A DNA stretch of 5,045 nucleotides from the NCBI RefSeq assembly GCF_965656765.1, contig NZ_CBFHLV010000110.1, forward strand, positions 1 through 5,045, in the 5' to 3' direction. Position numbers and translations under genes: made by a program. Shown piece by piece: positions 1 through 5,045 of this stretch (its first letter is position 1; each line of letters begins with the position of its first letter). Source of the DNA: Marivita sp965656765. Lineage in GTDB: Bacteria; Pseudomonadota; Alphaproteobacteria; Rhodobacterales; Rhodobacteraceae. The notes under the pieces are model-generated. The model had not been told where the DNA came from, did no database searches, and saw nothing but the letters and a program-made list of their open reading frames with translations.

Positions 1-516
1 CTGCATCCCGCCGGACAATTCGCGCGGCAGACGGTCTTCGTACCCTGTCAGATCAACCAAACCCAGCGCATGGTCAGAGATTGCCCAACGCTTGGACTTC
101 GCCACTTTGCGGATCTCCAAAGGGTAGGCGACGTTGTCTCTAACGGACCTGTGGGGCAAAAGCGCCATGTGCTGAAACACCATGCCAATCTGCTGCGCCC
201 GGATACGCCGCAATTCATTGGCCGACAAAACAGACACATCTTGGCCAAGGATCTGGATTTTACCTGCGGTGGGTTCGATCAAGCGATTCACATGGCGCAC
301 AAGGGTCGATTTACCCGATCCGGATAGTCCCATAATGCAAAAAATTTCGCCGCGCGACACTTCGAAACTGGCGTCTTGGACACCCACAACGCATCGGTAT
401 TTTTCGAGCACTTCCGGCTTGGTCAAACCTTCGTTGAGCACGGCCTTCATGGCCTCATCACTTCGCTCGCCAAAAATCTTCCAAACGTTTTCGAGCTTTA
501 CGACAGGGTCGTCCAT
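1..516 (-). CDS. proV: ABC transporter ATP-binding subunit, ProV/OpuAA type (glycine betaine/quaternary-amine class), C-terminus cut off
   Basis: Cytoplasmic ATPase that powers a type I importer. The ATG at 516 opens a frame of 172 codons that continues off the left edge, so only the N-terminal part is seen. Visible motifs: Walker A GLSGSGKST (residues 63-71), Q-loop region FQHMALLPHRS (114-124) and the ABC signature LSGGMQ (167-172), where the window ends. Walker B, the H-loop and any CBS domains lie outside. The stretch before Walker A (KIFGE at 13-17, then EGLTKPEVLEKYRCVVGV at 29-46) is the N-terminal extension typical of ProV/OpuAA rather than of general amino acid ATPases. GGAG six bases before the ATG supports the start. 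It lies 97 bp downstream of the binding-protein gene, with a hairpin between. The family assignment is firm; the substrate is not readable from this subunit. Confidence 0.93.
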   Translation of the reverse strand, partial: MDDPVVKLENVWKIFGERSDEAMKAVLNEGLTKPEVLEKYRCVVGVQDASFEVSRGEIFCIMGLSGSGKSTLVRHVNRLIEPTAGKIQILGQDVSVLSANELRRIRAQQIGMVFQHMALLPHRSVRDNVAYPLEIRKVAKSKRWAISDHALGLVDLTGYEDRLPRELSGGMQ

Positions 517-538
517 TGGGCTCTCCCGCGGGATATGC

Positions 539-565
539 GCACCCCGTGCAGATCGTGCGGGGCGC
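539..565 (-). other. second, imperfect GC-rich hairpin in the binding protein-ATPase gap
   Basis: Bases 539-546 (GCACCCCG) can pair with 558-565 (CGGGGCGC) with one A/C mismatch, leaving an 11-base loop. It lies between the terminator-like hairpin and the ATPase ribosome binding site. It has no T tract, so it is more likely RNA folding in the intergenic leader than a terminator. In GC-rich DNA such a pairing can occur by chance. Confidence 0.3.
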
Positions 566-570
566 TTGGG

Positions 571-601
571 AAAAGGGCCGCAGCAAGAGTGCGGCGGCCC
601 T
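571..601 (-). terminator. GC-rich hairpin with short T tract downstream of the binding-protein gene
   Basis: Perfect 8-bp stem AGGGCCGC/GCGGCCCT (574-581 with 594-601) and a 12-base loop, starting 12 bases after the stop codon of the binding-protein gene. Read on the minus strand the stem is followed by TTTTCCC, so the T tract is short. It fits a weak or leaky intrinsic terminator, or a 3' mRNA-stabilising hairpin, inside the operon. Either would give more binding protein than ATPase, a common arrangement for ABC importers. The functional reading is inference. Confidence 0.55.
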
Positions 602-613
602 GATACGAGAGGC

Positions 614-1576
614 TTAGTTGGTCAGCCAGTTGATGACGGTGTCTTCGTTATCAGCAACCCACTGACGGGCGAAATCAACCGCTTCAACTCCATCAACGGC
701 AAGGGCCTTGCCCATCGCGCTCAGGTCATCACCAGTCATTTGGTAGTTCTGAAACAGCGACGCGACTTCAGGATACGCCTCTTCAAGTTCCTTGGCATAA
801 TGCAGATGCAGCGTTGCGCCGTTCCATGCAGTCGATGCCTCGGATTTTTCCAGCCAGTCGGGATCATCGGTTGGCTGAACGATGGTCCAGGTCGCAGGAT
901 CATGTGCCGGCTCTTCAAGGACGTGGAGGTCCTGAGTCACGAAGATGTAATGCGGGCTGTAGCAGAATCCGATCCACGGCTCGTTCGCCGTCGTCGCGTT
1001 TGCAAGGTTCGCATAAGCGATAGTCTCTTCGTACTCTGTAAGTTCGAACATCTGGTCATAGCCATAGGATTTGGCACGGATCTTTTCGACCACAGTTGAC
1101 GCCCAACCCGGTGCGCCGATCCAGACCTCAGGTGTACCGTTACCGTCTGTGTCAAAGAGCGCGATTTTGTCCGGGTCGCTCAGGTCATCGATGGATTTGA
1201 TGTCGTACTCTTCAGCGATGTAGCTTGGCACACACATGCCCTGCTCAGCCTGAACCGGATTGCCGTTCATCACGACCGACGCTTTTTCCTTAACGTATGT
1301 ATCGTGCAGGTTCTGCTGGTTTGGCATCCACACTTCGGGGTGTACGTGCATGGATCCACTGTCCATTGCCTCAAATACGATCGGGTTCGTGCCATTCTGA
1401 AGCTCGACATCCAGACCGAGGTTATCCTCGATCACGACTTCAAGTACATGTGCGGTCGCATTTACAGACGCCCAGTTCGGAACACCGATCACGATATCCG
1501 CCGCCTGCGCCGCACCAGTGGCACCCAGCGCCACAATGGCCGAGGTCATGAGCGTTTTTGTTTTGATCATTTTCAT
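614..1576 (-). CDS. periplasmic substrate-binding protein of a glycine betaine/quaternary-amine type ABC transporter (OpuAC/ProX family)
   Basis: 320-residue extracytoplasmic solute receptor. It begins with a classical signal peptide: basic MKMIKTK, a hydrophobic stretch at about 9-22, and a probable cut after AQA at 25/26. The mature part opens with ADIVIGVPNWASVNATAHVL, as in OpuAC-domain proteins. Tryptophans in conserved-looking contexts are W35 (PNWAS), W83 (HPEVWMPN), W152 and W158 (EVWIGAPGW) and W201 (EPWIGFCYSPH). They could form the aromatic cage that holds quaternary or methylated amines in ProX, OpuAC and TmoX. Residues 142-150 (DTDGNGTPE) resemble an EF-hand-like calcium loop. 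The start at 1576 is supported by AAGGA seven bases upstream; the in-frame ATG at 1570 would be too far from it. It follows the racemase gene by 31 bp and precedes the ATPase gene. Candidate ligands are glycine betaine, TMAO, another betaine or a zwitterionic aminosulfonate; the exact one cannot be read from sequence. Confidence 0.92.
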   Translation of the reverse strand: MKMIKTKTLMTSAIVALGATGAAQAADIVIGVPNWASVNATAHVLEVVIEDNLGLDVELQNGTNPIVFEAMDSGSMHVHPEVWMPNQQNLHDTYVKEKASVVMNGNPVQAEQGMCVPSYIAEEYDIKSIDDLSDPDKIALFDTDGNGTPEVWIGAPGWASTVVEKIRAKSYGYDQMFELTEYEETIAYANLANATTANEPWIGFCYSPHYIFVTQDLHVLEEPAHDPATWTIVQPTDDPDWLEKSEASTAWNGATLHLHYAKELEEAYPEVASLFQNYQMTGDDLSAMGKALAVDGVEAVDFARQWVADNEDTVINWLTN

Positions 1577-1607
1577 TTATTCGTCCTTTCCCTGTTGGTT
1601 GGTTTTA

Positions 1608-2351
1608 TTAAGGCGCAACTGCGCTTCTTTGCGCGTCGCCCCCTTCATTCACGCTGGGTGAGGACGCACCCAACCGCGAATATTCTACACTGGCACTAAC
1701 AAGCACCTGCAGCGCGTCAAACATCGGAACTCTAGCGTTTATGGCCGATGCCAAAAGCGAAAACTCGGTACAGCAAATGCAGATCACATCGGCCCCGTCA
1801 TCGACCATCTGGGCGCAGATGTCTGAGAGCGTGTGCGCTGCGAACTCCGACGGCCCCTGTGCCTTAATCGATCTGATGGTAGCCAAGGCCCTGCCCTGTT
1901 CGGCTGCATATACCGAGCTCAGGCCTTGATCGGCCAATGCGGCTTCAAAGACGCCCACTTGCTGCAGCGCGGGTGATCCAAGCAAACCCACTTTGCCGCC
2001 GGGCGCGATTTTTCCAGCCTCTGCGCAAGACATCTCAACCATATTCAGAAATGGCGCATCGGTGGCCGTAGCCACCTGATCGGCATAGTAGTGTGCAGTA
2101 TTGCAAGGCATTACCAAAGCTTCTGCCCCGGCAGCGACCAGCCCTTCCGCCATTTGCGCCAGAACCGGACCGGGGTCTTTGCCACCACCTTCGAGGATCG
2201 CCTTGATACGCGACGGCACCTGCGTGTTGTTGTCAACAAGCAGAGGAATGTGGTCAGAATCGTCACGGGCGTCGATTGCATCGACGACCTGCTGCATGAA
2301 GTAAATCGTGGCTTCAGGCCCCATGCCCCCCAAAACGCCAATCTTCCGCAT
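1608..2351 (-). CDS. aspartate/glutamate racemase family protein (cofactor-independent amino acid racemase)
   Basis: 247-residue cytoplasmic protein. It has the N-terminal fingerprint RKIGVLGGMGPEAT and the two family active-site cysteines: C83 in MPCNTAHYY and C194 in CICCTEF. Enzymes of this type invert the alpha-carbon of an amino acid by a two-base mechanism without PLP. Both cysteines are present, so activity is expected. The ATG at 2351 is chosen because AGGAG lies seven bases upstream; a GTG codon just before it (2354-2352) is an alternative with tighter spacing that would add one residue. The ATG shares one base with the aminotransferase stop codon (TGATG), indicating translational coupling. 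The tail after about residue 225 (rich in S, G, A) looks poorly conserved. In this setting it may interconvert D and L forms of cysteate, cysteine, aspartate or a related substrate (inference). Other members of the superfamily are hydantoin racemases or maleate isomerases; the motifs fit the Asp/Glu branch best. Confidence 0.88.
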   Translation of the reverse strand: MRKIGVLGGMGPEATIYFMQQVVDAIDARDDSDHIPLLVDNNTQVPSRIKAILEGGGKDPGPVLAQMAEGLVAAGAEALVMPCNTAHYYADQVATATDAPFLNMVEMSCAEAGKIAPGGKVGLLGSPALQQVGVFEAALADQGLSSVYAAEQGRALATIRSIKAQGPSEFAAHTLSDICAQMVDDGADVICICCTEFSLLASAINARVPMFDALQVLVSASVEYSRLGASSPSVNEGGDAQRSAVAP

Positions 2352-3553
2352 CACGCCGCTCCTTTTTGCTGGGCGTTTCCAGCCACATGCGCAATGATGT
2401 CAGCGACATGGGCGCAATCCTCAAGGCTGAACGTCAAAGGGATGCGCATATCCAGCAATCCAGTAAGAATTGCATCCGTTTTGGGCAATTCCTGCGGTTC
2501 AATGTAGCGCCAGCTTTGATGGTTCGACGTAAACCCAACCGGGCTATCCGCACCGAACCACTTAAGCTCGACCCCCAGAGCCTTTGCATTTGCCACGGCC
2601 TTCTGGATAGTTTCAGAGGTCGCATCAGGCATCAGGAACTGAAAAGACGAACCAACATATCGCTCTTCCACAGGGCGGATCGGAACATAGACACCGGGTA
2701 TCCCGCGCAAACGATCAGCAACCAAATCATGCCGCGCGTTCCAGCGGTCGATATTCGTCTCTAAGCTGTCCAATTGGGTCAAAAGAATCGACGCCCGAAG
2801 GTTGTCCATCCGTCCCGACATATTGGGTGTGTCGAGCCGAATATCTTTGAACACTTCAGGTGCCGGCCCAGCCCCGTGGCGTTCATACAGCATGTATGAT
2901 CCAGAAAGCACTATTGCGCGGGCCATGAACTCTGGATCGTCCGAGGTCAGCAACCCACCCTCACCACTGTTCATGTGTTTGTAGGTTTGGGTCGAAAAAC
3001 AGCCAGCAATGCCAAAGCTGCCGGATTTCCGACCGTTCCACGACGCGCCCATCGTGTGCGCGCAATCCTCTATTAAAGGAATGCTATGCCGATCAAGTAT
3101 CGCCATCAAAGCATCCATATCGCATAGATGCCCGCGCATGTTGGACAGCAGAAGGAGCTTGGGTGTTGTCGTTTCGATCTTGGCCTCGAGATCTTGCAGG
3201 TCCAGCACCAGATCAGACGTGATCTCAACCAGTACAGCCTCTGCTCCGACAGCCGCAATCGCACCGGGCACAGGGGCAAGGGTAAAGCCGTTGGTCAATA
3301 CACGGTCACCCGCACCAATACCCAATGCCCTTAGTGCAGTCGCCATCGCATACCCGCCAGAAGTACACGCAAGGCAGTATTTCGATCCTTGATACTCGGC
3401 ATAGGCTTTCTCGAGCTCGGCCACCGGCCCAAGCTCATCGCCTATGGTGTTATAGCGATGCAGCCGTCCACTGCGCAGCACCTCGACAGCGGCCTCAATC
3501 GCGTCGTCTGCGATCGGTTCCTGCTGGGTGAAACTGCCCGTGAAAGGCTGCAT
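2351..3553 (-). CDS. DegT/DnrJ/EryC1/StrS-family PLP-dependent aminotransferase (fold type I)
   Basis: 400-residue cytoplasmic PLP enzyme. Family landmarks, in order: SGRLHRYN (28-35), the PLP-phosphate region CTSGGYAMATALRALGIGAGD (63-83), EDCAHTMGA (162-170) with D163 placed to contact the pyridine nitrogen, and CFSTQTYKHMNSGEGG (185-200) with K192 as the Schiff-base lysine. All catalytic positions look intact. Most characterised relatives aminate keto-sugars, but no sugar-nucleotide or glycosyltransferase gene is nearby, so a non-sugar substrate is likely here. TSGG replaces the more usual SGT near residue 65. The ATG at 3553 is chosen because it lies 7 bp after the sulfo-lyase stop, with GGAG upstream and a conserved-looking N-terminus (MQPFTGSF). 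Longer in-frame starts would run deep into the preceding gene. The short gap implies co-transcription and perhaps coupling. Role in the cluster (inference): transfer of an amino group to or from the imported compound or its keto product, for example cysteate/3-sulfopyruvate. Confidence 0.9.
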   Translation of the reverse strand: MQPFTGSFTQQEPIADDAIEAAVEVLRSGRLHRYNTIGDELGPVAELEKAYAEYQGSKYCLACTSGGYAMATALRALGIGAGDRVLTNGFTLAPVPGAIAAVGAEAVLVEITSDLVLDLQDLEAKIETTTPKLLLLSNMRGHLCDMDALMAILDRHSIPLIEDCAHTMGASWNGRKSGSFGIAGCFSTQTYKHMNSGEGGLLTSDDPEFMARAIVLSGSYMLYERHGAGPAPEVFKDIRLDTPNMSGRMDNLRASILLTQLDSLETNIDRWNARHDLVADRLRGIPGVYVPIRPVEERYVGSSFQFLMPDATSETIQKAVANAKALGVELKWFGADSPVGFTSNHQSWRYIEPQELPKTDAILTGLLDMRIPLTFSLEDCAHVADIIAHVAGNAQQKGAA

Positions 3554-3560
3554 CAAAGCA

Positions 3561-4586
3561 TCACTCCGCTGCCATAGTCGGCGCGTCATAGTCGAACGCG
3601 GCCGTGTAGCCGAACAGTGCCACACCACCACCGGTGTGAACAAATACGATGTTCTCGTCCCCCTTGAACGCGCCCTTGCGCACAAGGTCGATCAAGCCCG
3701 CCGCGCCTTTACCGGAATAAACCGGATCAAGCAGGATACCTTCGAGGCGGGCAAACATCTCAATCGCTGCCAGACCATCCTTGGTTGGAATGCCATAGCC
3801 TTCGCCAACATAATCAGTGTTCGCCTCGACATCTTCGCGTGCAACCACGCCAGGGCAGCCCAGCTTTTCAGCTGTTTTCACAGCCAGATTGTAAACGTTC
3901 TCTTCCTGCTTCGGCTTGGGTGCGCGCACACCGATGCCCAAAAGCGGGATATTTGCACTGATTGCTTTGAGACCAACAATCAAACCGGCCTGCGTGCCCG
4001 CACTGCCGGTGGCGTGTACAATGCGATCAATCTTGAGACCCATGTTGTTGGCCTGCGTGACCAACTCCATAGCTGCGTTGGCATAGCCCAGTGCACCAGT
4101 CGCATTTGAGCCACCACCGGGGATGGTGTAGACATTGCGGCCTTCGGCGCGGAACTTGTCCGCGACTGTCTCCATCTCAGCATTCATGTCGAGACCAGAA
4201 CCCGGACGTTTTTCCGCAGTGGCGCCATGCAGGAAATCAAGAAATACGTTGCCGTTCAAATTGTAGTTCGGATCATTCGATCCTGTGCGATCCTCAAGAA
4301 GGATATGGCAGTCGATACCAAGCTTGGCCGCGCAGGCCGCGGTCTGACGTGCGTGGTTCGATTGTGTGGCCCCTTGTGTGATGACAAGATCAGCTCCCTG
4401 CGCCTGCGCTTCTGCCATCAGGAATTCCAGCTTGCGGGTCTTGTTGCCACCTGTGGACATACCCGTGCAGTCATCACGTTTGATCCAGATGCGAGGTCCC
4501 CCAAGCTCGGCAGACAAACGGTCCATTGGCTCTAGTGCTGTGGGCAAATGGGCAAGGTTTACGCGTGGGAATCGGGAAAAGTGCAT
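3561..4586 (-). CDS. cuyA: CuyA-like L-cysteate sulfo-lyase / D-cysteine desulfhydrase (PLP fold type II)
   Basis: 341-residue cytoplasmic enzyme of the ACC deaminase/D-cysteine desulfhydrase family. CuyA converts L-cysteate to pyruvate, ammonium and sulfite. Visible: PLP lysine K49 in STGGNKTRKLEFL; QGATQSNHARQTAA (71-84), whose S76-N77 match the base/cofactor region; GGGSN (157-161); phosphate-binding GSAGTQAGL (194-202); EGYG (262-265), DPVYSGKG (287-294) and HTGGGVALFGY (317-327). At the two positions that distinguish ACC deaminase (Glu and Leu), this protein has S291 and T318, so it is not an ACC deaminase. The whole sequence, from the MHFSRFPRVNLAHLPT opening on, resembles CuyA of Ruegeria pomeroyi as I remember it. 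The start at 4586 is chosen for AAAGGA seven bases upstream and the family-like N-terminus; an ATG at 4643 would add 19 unlikely residues across the promoter region. It is first in the minus-strand row, divergent from a LysR gene. D-cysteine desulfhydrase is the main alternative. Confidence 0.88.
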   Translation of the reverse strand: MHFSRFPRVNLAHLPTALEPMDRLSAELGGPRIWIKRDDCTGMSTGGNKTRKLEFLMAEAQAQGADLVITQGATQSNHARQTAACAAKLGIDCHILLEDRTGSNDPNYNLNGNVFLDFLHGATAEKRPGSGLDMNAEMETVADKFRAEGRNVYTIPGGGSNATGALGYANAAMELVTQANNMGLKIDRIVHATGSAGTQAGLIVGLKAISANIPLLGIGVRAPKPKQEENVYNLAVKTAEKLGCPGVVAREDVEANTDYVGEGYGIPTKDGLAAIEMFARLEGILLDPVYSGKGAAGLIDLVRKGAFKGDENIVFVHTGGGVALFGYTAAFDYDAPTMAAE

Positions 4587-4593
4587 CGGGCCG

Positions 4594-4598
4594 TCCTT
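4594..4598 (-). promoter_or_regulatory. ribosome binding site deciding the cuyA start
   Basis: On the minus strand AAGGA lies seven bases before the ATG at 4586. The same AAGGA with seven-base spacing precedes the binding-protein start at 1576, and AGGAG with seven bases precedes the racemase ATG at 2351. This consistency argues for 4586 rather than the upstream in-frame ATG at 4643. Confidence 0.75.
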
Positions 4599-4618
4599 TG
4601 ATTGGTTCGCAGTATCAA
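4598..4618. promoter_or_regulatory. possible second LysR half-operator, TTGAT-N11-ATCAA
   Basis: A 5-bp inverted repeat with an 11-base spacer, also satisfying T-N11-A (T4602, A4614). Its centre (4608) is 63 bp, about six helical turns, from the centre of the stronger repeat, so both would face the same side of the DNA. It would cover the expected cuyA -10/start point. Five-base arms are short enough to arise by chance. Confidence 0.3.
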
Positions 4619-4661
4619 TTCTGCATGTAACCAGCATCGTCAAATAGAAAAACCAGTGATA

Positions 4662-4680
4662 TTATGCGCGTCACGCATAA
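4662..4680. promoter_or_regulatory. probable LysR-type operator, 7+7 bp inverted repeat with T-N11-A
   Basis: TTATGCG and CGCATAA form a perfect 7-bp inverted repeat around a 5-base spacer (CGTCA). The inner bases T4665 and A4677 are 11 apart, the classical LysR-type pattern. The centre (4671) is about 65 bp upstream of the cuyA transcription start expected from the candidate -35, the usual recognition-site position for this family. The box also overlaps the candidate -10 of the regulator gene and ends 12 bp before its ATG, which would allow autorepression. The repeat is seen directly; its role is inference from family habits. Confidence 0.65.
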
Positions 4681-4691
4681 AGAGGGGCGAA

Positions 4692-5045
4692 ATGCGCATA
4701 GACTGGATCGAAGACCTTGTGGCCCTGTTGGACAGTGGCGGAGTCGCCGATGCCGCCCGCCTGCGAAATATAACACAACCCGCCTTTTCGCGCCGCATCA
4801 AAGTTCTCGAAGAGGTTCTGGGGATCGAGGTGATCGACCGCAGCGTCAAACCGAGCGGCCCCTCAACCATTCTGCGCGACCGCGCGGCCGAATTGCGCAA
4901 GCTGGCTACGGAACAGAGGCTCTTGCTCGCAGATATGCGGCAGGAGCAAAGCACCGGGTTGCGCCAGTTGGTGATCGCCAGCCAGCACGCAATCACGACA
5001 TCCATGGGCACCCAGATCATCAATTCAATCGCGGAACCAAGTCGC
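4692..5045 (+). CDS. LysR-type transcriptional regulator, N-terminal part (runs off the right edge)
   Basis: 118 codons are visible from ATG 4692 and the frame stays open to the window end; full-length members have about 300 residues. Residues 5-50 form the winged helix-turn-helix: WIEDLVALLDSGGVADAARL, then TQPAFSRRIKVLEEVLGIEVIDR, with the TQPAFSRRI recognition helix (28-36) and the LE..LG...IDR wing (39-50). Residues about 59-90 are the charged, leucine-containing linker helix used for dimerisation. LRQLVIASQHAITTSMGTQI (from about 94) starts the periplasmic-binding-protein-like effector domain. The GAGGGG stretch six bases before the ATG is the ribosome binding site. Divergent placement against cuyA, with a LysR-type box between, suggests it regulates the sulfo-lyase row and itself. 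The inducer is unknown; cysteate or the imported compound is the natural guess. Whether it corresponds to the regulator named cuyR elsewhere cannot be judged here. Confidence 0.93.
   Translation, partial: MRIDWIEDLVALLDSGGVADAARLRNITQPAFSRRIKVLEEVLGIEVIDRSVKPSGPSTILRDRAAELRKLATEQRLLLADMRQEQSTGLRQLVIASQHAITTSMGTQIINSIAEPSR

Larger units (their letters stand above)
4587..4691. promoter_or_regulatory. divergent cuyA/lysR control region
   Basis: This 105-bp region separates the divergent starts and is more AT-rich than its flanks. For cuyA (minus strand) TTGACG at 4643-4638 is a good -35, but the -10 that would fit an 18-bp spacer is poor (ATTGAT, 4619-4614), which suits an activator-dependent promoter. 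For the LysR gene (plus strand) TCGTCA (4637-4642), a 17-bp spacer and TATTAT (4660-4665) form a plausible sigma-70 promoter. The two -35 boxes overlap on opposite strands. All promoter calls are by eye. Confidence 0.5.

Noticed and set aside
182..1099. 305-codon open frame on the plus strand
   Set aside because: It lies opposite the ATPase gene, the hairpin gap and the binding-protein gene, and its translation shows no family motif. The minus-strand frames there carry clear Walker A, signature and signal-peptide features.
3554..3685. 44-residue N-terminal extension of the aminotransferase
   Set aside because: It would overlap the end of the sulfo-lyase gene, has an arginine-rich non-family sequence, and the ATG at 3553 has a suitable position and ribosome binding site.
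3528..4109. 193-codon open frame on the plus strand
   Set aside because: It is antisense to the sulfo-lyase gene and has no recognisable domain.
3561..4586. Annotation as ACC deaminase
   Set aside because: Ser291 and Thr318 replace the Glu and Leu typical of that activity.
4587..4643. 19-residue N-terminal extension of the sulfo-lyase
   Set aside because: It would cross the candidate promoter and the AAGGA site, and the family-like N-terminus starts at MHFSRF (4586).
4640..5023. 127-codon open frame on the minus strand opposite the LysR gene
   Set aside because: The plus strand encodes an unmistakable LysR helix-turn-helix with its own ribosome binding site; the opposite frame shows no recognisable motif.
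1..5045. Mobile element, CRISPR array, tRNA or phage-related sequence
   Set aside because: I saw no terminal inverted repeats, transposase or integrase motifs, regularly spaced repeats or tRNA-like cloverleaf on either strand. The window is filled by six ordinary-looking metabolic, transport and regulatory genes.

Overview
The window looks like chromosome or megaplasmid DNA from a marine alphaproteobacterium, most probably of the Roseobacter group (Rhodobacterales). The grounds are moderately GC-rich sequence, protein style, and a gene very close to CuyA, the L-cysteate sulfo-lyase described in Ruegeria (Silicibacter) pomeroyi. This assignment rests on recognition, not on a search. No rRNA, tRNA, CRISPR or mobile-element sequence is visible, and nearly all of the window is coding.

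Layout, right to left. At 4692-5045 (+) is the N-terminal part of a LysR-type regulator that runs off the right edge. A 105-bp divergent intergenic region (4587-4691) carries a strong 7+7 bp inverted repeat of the T-N11-A type and candidate promoters for both directions. On the minus strand there follows one tight gene row: cuyA-like sulfo-lyase (3561-4586); a DegT/DnrJ-family PLP aminotransferase (2351-3553, 7-bp gap); an aspartate/glutamate-racemase-family protein (1608-2351, TGATG stop/start overlap); a periplasmic OpuAC/ProX-type binding protein with signal peptide (614-1576, 31-bp gap); and, after a 97-bp gap with a terminator-like hairpin, a ProV-type ABC ATPase (1-516, truncated by the left edge). 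The permease would be expected beyond the left edge.

How they may work together (inference): the binding protein and ATPase import a zwitterionic, betaine- or amino-acid-like solute. The racemase and the aminotransferase may adjust its stereochemistry or amino group. The CuyA-like enzyme then eliminates the sulfur group to give pyruvate and ammonium plus sulfite (from cysteate) or sulfide (from D-cysteine). The divergent LysR protein probably controls the row. The single genes belong to known families. The combination of cuyA with an orphan DegT aminotransferase, a racemase and a betaine-type importer is the part worth attention, as a possible route for cysteate stereoisomers or a related marine aminosulfonate.
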